From Kriegella sp963975415 (GTDB lineage: Bacteria; Bacteroidota; Bacteroidia; Flavobacteriales; Flavobacteriaceae), in the NCBI RefSeq assembly GCF_963975415.1, contig NZ_CAXBGN010000005.1, positions 310,001 through 374,000 of the forward strand: DNA of 64,000 bases. The letters run 5' to 3'. Shown here in pieces: positions 17,276-26,678 of the stretch (positions are counted from its first letter, which is position 1; each line of letters starts with the position of its first letter). The notes under the pieces are model-generated. The model was given only the letters and a program-made list of their open reading frames with translations. It did not search any database and was not told the origin of the DNA. The translations under genes and the position numbers were made by a program.

Positions 17276-17417
17276 TTGGTTATGTGTAGTGTTTGACAAC
17301 TAGGTTTCGGGGGAACTACCTAAGTCAACGACAACTGTAGCATGAATCAATTTTGATACATCGGAGGGGCCGTACGGTTTGGCGGTATCATAATTAATTT
17401 TGAATTGTTTATTTTAT

Positions 17418-17448
17418 AAGCCGGAAATCATATTTTCTGGCTTTTTTT
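17418..17448 (+). terminator. Intrinsic terminator upstream of the hybrid regulator gene
   Basis: AAGCCGGAAA (17418-17427) pairs with TTTCTGGCTT (17434-17443) with one G-U pair and a 6-base loop, then a run of T residues. It would end any rightward transcript from the 16.5-17.4 kb region and isolates the hybrid regulator gene. Confidence 0.65.
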
Positions 17449-17529
17449 ATGTTATTTTTTTTCGGTTATCGGAAAATTTGTCATAATTCAGCTCATATCT
17501 AGAAAATGAGCAAAACGCTCTGAACGGCT

Positions 17530-20500
17530 ATGAAAAAAAGGAAAACTGTAGTTGGCTTTTCAAAAATGATGGGTTTTGCCTTAATCTTTATAGGCAGTTG
17601 CCACCTTTTTTCACAATCCCAAATTACTTTTAGGCAATTGTCAATAAAAGATGGGCTTTCCCAAAATAGCGCTATATCTGTTTCTCAAGATAGCATAGGG
17701 TATTTATGGATTGCTACCCAAGATGGACTTAACCGGTATGACGGTCGGTCATTTACCACTTTCCCCTACACTTTTGTAGATATTACCAAACCTGATTACA
17801 GTAATCTCGGCAAAGTTTATACTGATAGACGTGGAGGGGTTTGGATAATTCCTATGGATCGCACACTCCGAAAATTCAAACCGACAAAGCAAATTTTCGA
17901 ACACATTCAAGAAATCAATGATGCTAGCACCGTCTTTCAAGATGACAAATTTGACTATTGGGTCGGCACTTACAAAAACGGATTATTTCGAATAAAATCT
18001 GATGTAAAGGGGATTTCTGAGCATAAGGTAGAGCAAATATTGTCTTCAGAACAACTCAACACCACTGTTTTTAATATTGTGCAACATCCCGATGGGAAAC
18101 TTTTAATTACTACCGAGAAGAAAATCATCGCATTTGATCCAATTACCTTAAAAACGGAATATATTGAACCTACAACCCTCTATGGAGATACCATTGCCGT
18201 AAATTTTAGTGATATTGTGTTGGACAAAACAGGTAGGGAGTGGATTGGTACCTATGGCGACGGGTTGTATTTTGGAAATATTGGCGGCAATGGTCTTCGG
18301 CGTATTTCAGATCTGAATTTTACCGACCCCCTACCTCAAAATCTCAATATTATCGATTTGCATATAGATGCTCGAAATCGGTTATGGATCGCCACCTACG
18401 GTCGAGGACTGTATATGATAAATTTCGATCAGGAAAAAATTCAACATTTTAGTTCCGAAAAACACAATCCTCAGGCCTTGCATTATGACGATATCCTCTG
18501 TATATATGAAGATTATTCCGGAACCTTATGGTACGGTACCGATGGTAGCGGGCTAAGTTATTATGACGAGTATCTTGAAAAGTTCAATTCGTTTACCAAT
18601 TTTCAGACGCCAGAACGTATAAGTATCGACGTGGTGCGTGCCATTACTTTGGATAAGGACGAAAATGTATGGATCGGCACATCGGGAAAGGGACTGACCC
18701 AATATCAATCGGCGTCCAACAGTTGGCAGACATTTATAGCTGAAACAAATGACACCAATACTATTTCCTCCAATAGAATTATGGCGTTGCATAGCGATGC
18801 CGAGGGTAACCTTTGGATCGGCACACAGGGCGGCGGACTTAATATTATGGACAATGACGGACAATTCACGCATTTTTCATCTACAAGTGAACCTAGCTTA
18901 TCGGCAAACACCATCTGGGCCATATATAAAGATGGTAAGAATAGATATTGGCTGGGTACACGTGAGCAGGGTCTGGTACAATTCAATAAAGAAAAAGGAG
19001 AAATACTTGCATTCAAGTATGATTCCGATGATGGCAAAGGGCTCTCTAGCAACAATATAAGGGCAATTACAGAAGATGATAACGGCAATTTGTGGATGGC
19101 TACCGATGCCGACGGAATTGTTCACTTGAATCTTCGCACGAACACTTTCACCCACCACGTTAATGATTCAGCCAATAATACGTTGTCAAGCAATAGCCTG
19201 AAAACCTTATATTTTGCACCGAACGGTATTTTGTGGATTGGAACAAACGGTAGCGGGTTGGACGCTTTTGATACCAAAAGTCAAGAATTCTATAATTATA
19301 ATGTGCAAGATGGGTTGGCCAATAACGTCATCTACGCCATTTTACCAGATAGTGAAGGTAACCTATGGTTGAGTTCCAATAAAGGAATTACAAGGTTTAC
19401 ACCAGGTGACAACTTGAAACTAAAGCCGCAAATTGTAAATTATACTAATTATGATGGGCTTGCCACTGAATTCAATACCGGAGCCTATTATAAACACACA
19501 AATGGCACGCTTTACTTTGGAGGGTTAGATGGGTTCTATTGGTTTAAACCCGATGAGATTAGAGAGAACAATATCCTTCCCAAAACGACCATTACCCGAT
19601 TAGATGTGCTGAACAAACCCTATCCTCTCCAAAGAAATAATGAACTGAGACACGATCAGAACACATTGACCTTTAGTTTTTCAAGTATGCAATACTCCTT
19701 GCCCGAAAAAAATCAGTATCAGTATAAATTATTGAACTATGATAAAGACTGGGTCTATTCGGGCAACACAAATTTTGCACGGTATACGCAGTTGCCTCCT
19801 GGAGATTATGAATTTCTCGTAAAAAGTAGCAATTACGATGGGGTTTGGAACGAGCACCCTGCAACCTATAGCTTTTTGATAACACCTCCTTGGTATTTAA
19901 GTTTATTGGCGAAAATTGCATACTCGCTAGTATTCTTAGGGTTGATTTTTGGTATATATCGCTATTTAGTTTGGAGATGGAAATTGAAAGTAGACCTTGA
20001 GCGAAAGGAATTGGAAACCCAAAGACTTAAAAACTTAAATGATTTTAAATCAAAACTATATACCGATATTTCTCATGAATTTCGTACGCCCTTGACATTA
20101 ATTTCTGCCCCCGTAGATCAGAAAATGGCAGCGGGAAATTTATCCCATGACGATTTCCTAATCTTTTCAATGATCAAACGCAATACCAAACGCTTAATAT
20201 CCTTGGTAGATCAACTGCTACATTTGGCAAAGCTTGAGAAGGGCAAATTAAAGTTGAGGGTTGACAGGGGCAATCTCGGCCTTTTTTTGGGAATGATAGC
20301 CACTTCTTTTGAATACAAAGCACAACAGAGTGATATCACATATACCATAACTATTGAAAATTTGGAAGTAGCTTGGTTCGATGAAGATGCGCTGGAGAAA
20401 ATCGTTTCCAATTTGCTTTCAAATGCTTTTAAGTATGGACTTCAAGGAGGCGAGTGCCACTTTAAAGCCATACGGTCAGATGGAAATGTGATGATTAGTG

Positions 20501-21573
20501 TCAAGAACACTGTAAAAATGCATTCAATTATTGATGTAGATAAGTTGTTCACACGTTTTTACCAACAAGATGCCTATGCCGAAGGGGCAGGAATAGGACT
20601 TTCATTGGTGAAGGAACTGGTACAGTTATACCATGGACGGACATCGGTAAGTATCGAGAGCGACAACCTTATTCACTTTCTAATAGGTTTACCAATTGAA
20701 AAAGAAGCTTTTGGAGATGACGACTTTTGTGAAATAAACTCAGAGGAACACGATAAGTCGTTTGATGTTATCACTTCCAGTGCTAAAACCTCGGAGATAA
20801 GGCAAAAAGAAGAAGATCGGCCGATACTTTTGATTGTCGAGGATAAGAAAGAGATTCGCGAATTTCTTAAATCAGTTTGGCGCACAAAGTATAAGCTGTA
20901 CGAAGCGGCCAACGGACAAAAAGGCATCGAAAAAGCTTTGGAGATTGTGCCCGACCTTATCATTAGCGATGTACGTATGCCTATTTGTGATGGTATAGAA
21001 TTGTGTAACAAGCTAAAGACCGACGAACGTACGAGTCATATTCCCATTATTTTGCTGACGGCAGGCATAAGCGAAGAAAATGAACTAAGAGGGCTGCGTT
21101 CCGGGGCTGATGATTTTATAACCAAACCCTTCAAGTTGAATATTCTTGAAACACGCGTGGCAAATTTTATAACAACTAGAAAAAATCTTCGAAGCCGTTA
21201 CAGCCAAGAGTTGGTGCTCGAAGCCAAGGATATCGCGATTACGCCCACAGATGAGATTTTTTTAAAGCGGGTACAGGATATTTTAGATGAACATTTATCC
21301 GACGCAGGTTTCAATGCGGCCGTGTTTTGTGAACGTATAGGGATGAGCCGCATGCAATTGCACCGTAAATTACAAGCTTACACCGATCTGAGTACTACCG
21401 AGTTTATTCGCTCGCAACGATTGAAGCAGGCTGCACAAATTCTAAAAACTTCAGACATTACAGTTAACGAGGTGGCTTATACGGTGGGCTTCAATACACC
21501 ATCCTATTTTATCAAATGCTTCAAGGAAACATATAAAAAAACACCTTCCGAATACCTTCAATCCTCTAAATAA
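17530..21573 (+). CDS. Hybrid two-component system regulator (Reg_prop/Y_Y_Y/HK/RR/AraC)
   Basis: A full hybrid two-component system in one chain of 1347 residues. It has a signal peptide (to about residue 29) and some 14 Reg_prop repeats forming two periplasmic beta-propellers (about 35-700; LWIGTxGxGL-like phrases recur). A Y_Y_Y domain (about 715-780) and a transmembrane helix (about 790-812) follow. The histidine kinase has His849 in DISHEFRTPLTLI and ATPase boxes NLLSNAFKYG and GAGIGLSLVKEL. The receiver has Asp1147 in IISDVRMPICDG, and an AraC-type helix-turn-helix lies at about 1240-1345. Such proteins usually govern polysaccharide-utilisation loci through oligosaccharide sensing. No susC/susD or glycosidase locus adjoins it here, so its target is uncertain. 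Confidence 0.95.
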   Translation: MKKRKTVVGFSKMMGFALIFIGSCHLFSQSQITFRQLSIKDGLSQNSAISVSQDSIGYLWIATQDGLNRYDGRSFTTFPYTFVDITKPDYSNLGKVYTDRRGGVWIIPMDRTLRKFKPTKQIFEHIQEINDASTVFQDDKFDYWVGTYKNGLFRIKSDVKGISEHKVEQILSSEQLNTTVFNIVQHPDGKLLITTEKKIIAFDPITLKTEYIEPTTLYGDTIAVNFSDIVLDKTGREWIGTYGDGLYFGNIGGNGLRRISDLNFTDPLPQNLNIIDLHIDARNRLWIATYGRGLYMINFDQEKIQHFSSEKHNPQALHYDDILCIYEDYSGTLWYGTDGSGLSYYDEYLEKFNSFTNFQTPERISIDVVRAITLDKDENVWIGTSGKGLTQYQSASNSWQTFIAETNDTNTISSNRIMALHSDAEGNLWIGTQGGGLNIMDNDGQFTHFSSTSEPSLSANTIWAIYKDGKNRYWLGTREQGLVQFNKEKGEILAFKYDSDDGKGLSSNNIRAITEDDNGNLWMATDADGIVHLNLRTNTFTHHVNDSANNTLSSNSLKTLYFAPNGILWIGTNGSGLDAFDTKSQEFYNYNVQDGLANNVIYAILPDSEGNLWLSSNKGITRFTPGDNLKLKPQIVNYTNYDGLATEFNTGAYYKHTNGTLYFGGLDGFYWFKPDEIRENNILPKTTITRLDVLNKPYPLQRNNELRHDQNTLTFSFSSMQYSLPEKNQYQYKLLNYDKDWVYSGNTNFARYTQLPPGDYEFLVKSSNYDGVWNEHPATYSFLITPPWYLSLLAKIAYSLVFLGLIFGIYRYLVWRWKLKVDLERKELETQRLKNLNDFKSKLYTDISHEFRTPLTLISAPVDQKMAAGNLSHDDFLIFSMIKRNTKRLISLVDQLLHLAKLEKGKLKLRVDRGNLGLFLGMIATSFEYKAQQSDITYTITIENLEVAWFDEDALEKIVSNLLSNAFKYGLQGGECHFKAIRSDGNVMISVKNTVKMHSIIDVDKLFTRFYQQDAYAEGAGIGLSLVKELVQLYHGRTSVSIESDNLIHFLIGLPIEKEAFGDDDFCEINSEEHDKSFDVITSSAKTSEIRQKEEDRPILLIVEDKKEIREFLKSVWRTKYKLYEAANGQKGIEKALEIVPDLIISDVRMPICDGIELCNKLKTDERTSHIPIILLTAGISEENELRGLRSGADDFITKPFKLNILETRVANFITTRKNLRSRYSQELVLEAKDIAITPTDEIFLKRVQDILDEHLSDAGFNAAVFCERIGMSRMQLHRKLQAYTDLSTTEFIRSQRLKQAAQILKTSDITVNEVAYTVGFNTPSYFIKCFKETYKKTPSEYLQSSK

Positions 21574-21590
21574 ATGCCATTGCCTGCTGT

Positions 21591-21618
21591 GTTACATTTA
21601 TTGCATAGATTGTTACAT
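21591..21618 (+). promoter_or_regulatory. Three-part direct repeat GTTACAT/TTGCATA/GTTACAT (copy 1)
   Basis: GTTACAT (21591-21597), TTGCATA (21601-21607) and GTTACAT (21612-21618), spaced 10 and 11 bases, i.e. on one face of the helix. A copy with identical geometry is at 28128-28155. It lies 33 bases upstream of a consensus promoter (21652-21680) and 18 bases after the hybrid regulator's stop codon. This is the layout expected of an AraC-type or LytTR activator site. Confidence 0.6.
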
Positions 21619-21651
21619 ATGTAATATTCGTTTTGTACTAGCTTCAATAGC

Positions 21652-21680
21652 TTTGATTTATCGAGTGGGTAGTAGTTTTG
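21652..21680 (+). promoter_or_regulatory. Consensus Bacteroidota promoter for the lipoprotein operon
   Basis: TTTG at 21652-21655 (-33), a 17-base spacer, then TAGTTTTG at 21673-21680 (-7). Both boxes match the primary-sigma consensus TTTG/TAnnTTTG. It would drive the lipoprotein gene at 21818 with a leader of about 130 bases. Confidence 0.6.
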
Positions 21681-21817
21681 GCCCTTTTCTGTGTTTAAAA
21701 TATCAATTGAAAAATCAACAGAAAGATGTCTTGTTTACCCAATACCGTTAAAAACTCTGTAGTTGACCATAGCTACCCTAAAACCAGTCAAAATTGAAGT
21801 ATAAACGTAATAAAGGT

Positions 21818-22234
21818 ATGAAAGTAATGTATGTGCTGACAGTAGTATGTATTGTTCAACTATTGGGTTCATGTGAAGATTTAGGAGATGATATTAGAGA
21901 ACGAATAAAAGAGAATACAGGTGAAACCTGTGGGTTCTCCAACAAGACGATTCCTCAATATATGCGAGAGCTAAGAGAAGAATATAATAACCAAAAGTTG
22001 ATGCCTGATTCTGAGGGCAATCAGCAATCTTATGAAAAATGTAAGGCGGATCTTCAGGCTACGGAATTATATCGAGAGAAGTTGGATAATGTAAATCATA
22101 TTTTAGACGATTATTGTGTCGACCGTAATAATCAACGAAACCAGGAACACAGAAAAAATGTGGAAAAGCTACGGGCAGACCTTAAAAGACAAATTGATGA
22201 AACAGATTGTGAGTCGCTTTACGGGGAAGGGTAG
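21818..22234 (+). CDS. Small four-cysteine helical lipoprotein
   Basis: A 138-residue lipoprotein. The signal MKVMYVLTVVCIVQLLGSC ends in the lipobox LLGSC, followed by acidic EDLGDD. The mature part is highly helical and charged with four further Cys separated by 36, 24 and 30 residues (starting ETCGFSN, ending TDCESL), suggesting two disulfides pinning a helical hairpin. The same plan recurs in the lipoprotein at 29114. The frame is open from a TTG at 21794, but AAAGG precedes the ATG at 21818, which starts the signal peptide. First gene of the accessory island downstream of the hybrid regulator. Function unknown. Confidence 0.78.
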   Translation: MKVMYVLTVVCIVQLLGSCEDLGDDIRERIKENTGETCGFSNKTIPQYMRELREEYNNQKLMPDSEGNQQSYEKCKADLQATELYREKLDNVNHILDDYCVDRNNQRNQEHRKNVEKLRADLKRQIDETDCESLYGEG

Positions 22235-22313
22235 TGAGAAATTGAACGATCATGGCTTCGAAAACTGCTAAAAAATATATAACAACAATGCATGAATTAC
22301 TGAGAATAAATTG

Positions 22314-22736
22314 ATGGAAAAGCTTAGGTATTTTTTGCTTATTGTTTTTATGGGCAACTGTTTAGTATTAGGGGCACAGACACATAGTACCAAAGAAACT
22401 AAGGTGATATTGGTCGTCAATATCAATACAAAGACAACAACCCATATCGTTTTGTTCAACTCCTTTGAAAAACTGAAAAGACAACAAGTTGAATCGGCTT
22501 TTCCGAATAGTAGGTTCTACATAGGTCTTTTAAGAGGGAACTACACTTTGAACGATTATGGACTTAAACCTGAGAAAGATACTGAGGTGGTCATTTATAC
22601 AAACCGGCAAGTTTTTCAAGAAGAACCTTTTTTGGCAGGGGAAGAAGTTGGTTTGGGTGATAAGATTAAGCTAGGTAACAAGACCGCACGCATAATTTCA
22701 AGGAAAAAAGGAGAAATAATGCTGAAAACGTACTAA
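22314..22736 (+). CDS. Small secreted hypothetical protein
   Basis: A 140-residue protein with a signal peptide (MEKLRYFLLIVFMGNCLVLGAQ, cleavage before THST). The mature part is beta-rich (TKVILVVNINTKTTTHIVLF, DTEVVIYTNRQVF, KIKLGNKTARIIS). No family recognised. The ATG at 22314 is preferred over the TTG at 22311. It lies 79 bases after the four-Cys lipoprotein gene and 15 bases before the next small membrane-protein gene, probably in one transcript with them. Confidence 0.68.
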   Translation: MEKLRYFLLIVFMGNCLVLGAQTHSTKETKVILVVNINTKTTTHIVLFNSFEKLKRQQVESAFPNSRFYIGLLRGNYTLNDYGLKPEKDTEVVIYTNRQVFQEEPFLAGEEVGLGDKIKLGNKTARIISRKKGEIMLKTY

Positions 22737-22751
22737 AAAAGATTTGAAAAA

Positions 22752-22865
22752 ATGATTAAAATGACAAGTAAAAAAATTGAACGAAGTATCAATATGGTTT
22801 TTCTGAGTATTTTTATTTTGGCCATATTTCTTATTGTCGCCGCATTATCGGCAAACTATTTTTAA
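22752..22865 (+). CDS. 37-aa single-helix membrane peptide
   Basis: A very short frame starting ATGATTAAAATG. A basic N-terminus (MIKMTSKKIERSINM) is followed by one strongly hydrophobic helix (VFLSIFILAIFLIVAALSAN) and a stop. Composition and topology (N-terminus in) look real for a membrane peptide, and it follows the preceding gene by 15 bases. Function unknown; existence rests on composition and position only. Confidence 0.45.
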   Translation: MIKMTSKKIERSINMVFLSIFILAIFLIVAALSANYF

Positions 22866-23071
22866 TTCATAAAATTTAGTAGATCCCATGTTTAGATTAC
22901 GGTTTGTACAGAAAACTTTACAATTGGCACATAACTTCTTAAACCCTTCTTGCTAGCTATTATTTTTCCAATCTTTTAGTAGATAGATGTGAGTCTGATT
23001 CTTTTAAGAGAGTTAAAGTCCATGTTTACTTTTTCAAAATTGAGACACCAACAAGTATAAAACCATAAATT

Positions 23072-23716
23072 ATGAAAATGATGAACTATTTAGTCGTGAT
23101 TACTTTAATACTCTTCGGGTTATCCTGTTCTGAAGAAGAGTTACCAGAGGAAAACCTGATTGCTACAAATTTTAGTTATTCCTTGGTACAGGAAACCAAA
23201 TATTTAAATGGGCTGGAACTTTATAAAATAGGGGCAATGCAAAGTCTTTCGCTCGTTAAACAAGAGATTTCTGAATTAAAGGAAGCTATTGATATCAACA
23301 GGGGACGGAAGGGCCTTATGCCAAGATTGGAAGCAGCCCAGAGGAAAGAGTCGGAACTCAACGATTTTAAAAGTGGATTGGTAAGTATTAAGATGCCAAA
23401 AGGAGGTAAATGGCCTCCAAGGCCTCCACGAGGTTGTTTCGACAATCCAGAAAGCGATTGTGTGCCCAAAAAACTCAATATTACAGGATACTCGGGAATT
23501 GAGGTTACCGATGGCTTGGAACAGGTTCAGGTAATAATTCGCCAAGGCAATCGAATTGTGGCCAAGGGAGGTGAAGTAACTCGAAAAGGTGACGGGAAAA
23601 TGATTATGGATATCAGGGGCAATTTTACCGGAGAAGCGGTTATGCTCATTGAAACTCTTAAAAATCGAACCTATGGCCAAGGAATTGTTATAGAGGTTCC
23701 TGTTTACAAAAATTGA
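23072..23716 (+). CDS. Lipoprotein with helical and proline-rich segments
   Basis: A 214-residue lipoprotein: signal MKMMNYLVVITLILFGLSC with lipobox LFGLSC at Cys19, then acidic SEEELPEEN, the pattern for outer-membrane or surface lipoproteins. A helical, probably coiled region (about residues 50-95) precedes a proline/glycine-rich linker (GGKWPPRPPRGC). A beta-rich C-terminal domain follows (EVTDGLEQVQVIIRQGNRIV, MIMDIRGNFTGEAV). No family recognised. A 206-base gap precedes it; 60 bases follow before the CHAT gene, so it is likely transcribed with that gene. Confidence 0.75.
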   Translation: MKMMNYLVVITLILFGLSCSEEELPEENLIATNFSYSLVQETKYLNGLELYKIGAMQSLSLVKQEISELKEAIDINRGRKGLMPRLEAAQRKESELNDFKSGLVSIKMPKGGKWPPRPPRGCFDNPESDCVPKKLNITGYSGIEVTDGLEQVQVIIRQGNRIVAKGGEVTRKGDGKMIMDIRGNFTGEAVMLIETLKNRTYGQGIVIEVPVYKN

Positions 23717-23776
23717 CTAAATCTATTTTTATTAAATTAAGTCCTTTGCATTCTAAAGTGTGAAGGGCTTTCCTAT

Positions 23777-26659
23777 ATGAAATATATTAAAAACATAGTG
23801 TGGGTTTTTTTATGCGGCCAGGTATGTTGGTCGCAAGGGCAAGCGAATATAGACAAAGCTTTCGAGCAAGCACTGAACTTTCATTATGTCAATAAAGACA
23901 GTACCTACTTCTATTATGAAAAGACCATTGCTTTGGCCACTGAACAGGGTAAGTTAGATTACGTGTTGGGTAGTCTGAGCTATCTGATCAACGCAAACAG
24001 TAATTTTTATGATTTAAGACGATACAGACGCAATCTTCAACGTATGGATTCTTTGCTCAGTTATGACGAGCGGGTCGATAGTTTAGTTGCTGTTCAAGAC
24101 TTTAGAAATCGGTTGCTTTTTGATAAGGGCAACTTCCATTATAAATTAAAAGAGTATGCGAAGGCTCAAAAGTTTTTTTTGATATTGTATGCCCAGTTGA
24201 ATCTGATATCCCATGAGTCACTTACCGCTCTTGATATAGATACCCTGTCGGCAATCTATAGTTTTCTTGGGTTAATTTATAACCATACCGGTAGGTTTGA
24301 ACAAGCCGAGTTTTACTATAAACGAGACCTAGAATTCATAAACCAATATAAAGATAGTATTGGAGAATGGCAATCAGCCGTATTCAATACGAAAAAATTA
24401 CTCTCGCAAGTTTATGAAAAACAAGGCAAGACCGATAAGGCCAATGAATTATTGGAGGAGGCACTGCAGTTTTATCGGCCTAAAGTTGACAATCCCCGTT
24501 TCAAAAACAACTTTCTATCGGTTTATATTCTTTTGGCAAAGAATTATATAAAACAAGGTAATTATGACGCTGCATTAGCTGTTTTGGAGCAAAATGACCT
24601 AGTTCCCGAGACGGATAATCCCTTTTTGAAAGAAATTAACGTACTATATGCTGATACCTTTTTAGGAAAGGAAAGCTATGATCTAGCATTAGAAAATTAT
24701 GAAAAATCGTTGAAAGCTTATCAAAACTATCGTCAAAATTTACCACATCAAGATGTAGCGGAAATCTATGGTAAGATTGCTAAGCTATACTTAAAACAAC
24801 ATAAATTTCAAAAAGGGTTGGACACGCTAAAAAAAGCATTTGCTTCGGCGGGAAATACTATAAAAACAACTACTACTTCAGTCAACCTTGATCCAGAAGA
24901 GGTTTTTTCAAAAATACAATTTCTCGATTTACTTGATATAAGATTACAACTACTTACTGAAAATTATACGTTGACAAACAGCACTGCCGATTTAAAGGCG
25001 GCCGTTGGAACAAGCCGGCATATTCTTAAAACTTTTGATCTCCTAAAAGTGGAATTTGAAAGCAAGCTTAACAAACAGTATTTGATTGAAGATGTATATC
25101 CTATTTTTCATCGTATGATGGGGGTTGCATTTATGGCCTATCAAAAAGAACATTCGCCCGAAGTTCTAGAGCTAGCTCTGAATATTGCCGAAAAAAACAA
25201 GGATTTTGTTTTGTTAGAAGCCCTTCGAAACACTCAAGCTACTGAATATGGTGATGTGCCCCAACAAGTATTGGATAAAGAGGCGCAGCTGCGAGCAGAG
25301 ATCACCCATATTGAAAAGGAAATTTTCGATACCACCGGCGGTACAAGCGAATTTTCAGACCAGCTTTTTACCTTAAAGCAGCAGTACTATGGCTTTTTGG
25401 ATACATTGAAACAGAAATATCCTAAATACCACAATTTGAAATATGGTAATCGGACCATTGATTTTTCGACAATACGCAATACCGTTCTTAATCATGGGAA
25501 TACGATGATATCCTTTACAATGACCGATAATTATTTGTATGCTATTGTGCTCAACAATAAACAGGAAGACTTTATGAAGCTCCCTTTTTCTGAAGCTGAT
25601 AGGGCAGATATCAGAAATTTCTACAGTTTAATTTCCAAACCAACAATAAGTGGGTCGGAAGAAAAAATTGCGGTTTTGGGAGGGCGCCTTTTCGACAAAA
25701 TTCTAAAAGAACCTTTGAAAGATTTCAAGGCGTCGGATTTGACTATAATTCCCGATGGAGAACTTCATTACCTACCATTTGATCTTTTGCGTGAAAATGG
25801 GTCTTATCTATTAAAAACAAAGCGTATCGGTTACGGTAATTCGGTAGCCTCCCTTAGTGGGCTTAATGAAAAAAAATCTACCCAAAAGAACAAGGTCTTG
25901 GCTTTTGCCCCTAGTTTTAACGATGCTGTAGTATCAAAAACCGACCGACAATTCGGAAAACTGTTGTATAACGCTGATGAGGTAGCGAAAATTGGCACGT
26001 ACTACAATACCCAAACGGTTATAGACGAAAAGGCCACCTTGGCTAATTTCTTAACAAAAACCTCAAATTTCAATATATTTCACATGGCAACCCATGCCTC
26101 GGCCAATGATGAATATCCTGATTATTCGTATTTAGCCTTTAGTCAGGGTAAAGATAGCAGCGAGAGTAACATTCTTTATATTAAAGACCTTTATAATACT
26201 ACCCTGGGTGCCGATATGGTGACCTTGAGTGCTTGTCAGACAGGTATCGGAAAACTACAAAAAGGGCAAGGCATGCTAAGCCTATCAAAAGGCTTTTATT
26301 ATGCAGGGGCAAAATCATTGGTCAATACCCTTTGGAAAATAAACGATAAAAGCAGTGCAAAGCTTATGGGGTACTTTTATGAAGGGCTAAGTAACGGACT
26401 GGGTAAATCGGAGGCCTTGCGAAAAGCAAAGCTTAAATATCTAGCAAGTACCGATGATGATTTATTGAAACACCCTTACTATTGGGCTGCTTTTGTCGTT
26501 TCAGGAGATGTTTCCCCCATAAGTGCCGATCACTTTTGGGAATATACCGTTATGGGTATTATGACATTGGGAGTTCTTCTTCTTTATATTGTTGGGAGGA
26601 GAAATTTTTTTCGTCGTAATCGAAATACCTACAATATTAAAATAAACATGAAAAGGTGA
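23777..26659 (+). CDS. Secreted TPR-CHAT caspase-like protease with C-terminal membrane anchor
   Basis: CHAT (caspase HetF associated with TPRs) protein of 960 residues. It has a signal peptide (to about residue 20), TPR repeats from about 30 to 350, and helical linker/coiled region to about 560. The CHAT peptidase domain covers about 600-905. The catalytic dyad is present: His773 in HMATHAS and Cys820 in LSACQTGIG, followed by the family's GMLSLSKGFYYAGAKSLVNTLWKI. A single transmembrane helix (about 922-940) and a basic RRNFFRRNRN tail end the chain. The protease domain should therefore lie in the periplasm, tethered to the inner membrane. It converges with an ECF sigma/anti-sigma pair, a possible substrate system. 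Confidence 0.9.
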   Translation: MKYIKNIVWVFLCGQVCWSQGQANIDKAFEQALNFHYVNKDSTYFYYEKTIALATEQGKLDYVLGSLSYLINANSNFYDLRRYRRNLQRMDSLLSYDERVDSLVAVQDFRNRLLFDKGNFHYKLKEYAKAQKFFLILYAQLNLISHESLTALDIDTLSAIYSFLGLIYNHTGRFEQAEFYYKRDLEFINQYKDSIGEWQSAVFNTKKLLSQVYEKQGKTDKANELLEEALQFYRPKVDNPRFKNNFLSVYILLAKNYIKQGNYDAALAVLEQNDLVPETDNPFLKEINVLYADTFLGKESYDLALENYEKSLKAYQNYRQNLPHQDVAEIYGKIAKLYLKQHKFQKGLDTLKKAFASAGNTIKTTTTSVNLDPEEVFSKIQFLDLLDIRLQLLTENYTLTNSTADLKAAVGTSRHILKTFDLLKVEFESKLNKQYLIEDVYPIFHRMMGVAFMAYQKEHSPEVLELALNIAEKNKDFVLLEALRNTQATEYGDVPQQVLDKEAQLRAEITHIEKEIFDTTGGTSEFSDQLFTLKQQYYGFLDTLKQKYPKYHNLKYGNRTIDFSTIRNTVLNHGNTMISFTMTDNYLYAIVLNNKQEDFMKLPFSEADRADIRNFYSLISKPTISGSEEKIAVLGGRLFDKILKEPLKDFKASDLTIIPDGELHYLPFDLLRENGSYLLKTKRIGYGNSVASLSGLNEKKSTQKNKVLAFAPSFNDAVVSKTDRQFGKLLYNADEVAKIGTYYNTQTVIDEKATLANFLTKTSNFNIFHMATHASANDEYPDYSYLAFSQGKDSSESNILYIKDLYNTTLGADMVTLSACQTGIGKLQKGQGMLSLSKGFYYAGAKSLVNTLWKINDKSSAKLMGYFYEGLSNGLGKSEALRKAKLKYLASTDDDLLKHPYYWAAFVVSGDVSPISADHFWEYTVMGIMTLGVLLLYIVGRRNFFRRNRNTYNIKINMKR

Positions 26660-26678
26660 TGAAATTTACAAGCCGCGG

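Larger units (their letters stand above)
16706..17529. other. Gene-poor 0.8-kb stretch with coding-like debris
   Basis: No intact gene. Two stretches read like broken protein code (17087-17275 and about 17308-17390), and a terminator-like hairpin lies at 17418-17448. The first half (16706-17080) shows nothing recognisable. Confidence 0.4.

Noticed and set aside
18553..19158. Several long frames on both strands within the hybrid regulator
   Set aside because: Shadows caused by the repeated Reg_prop sequence; no start signals or protein families.
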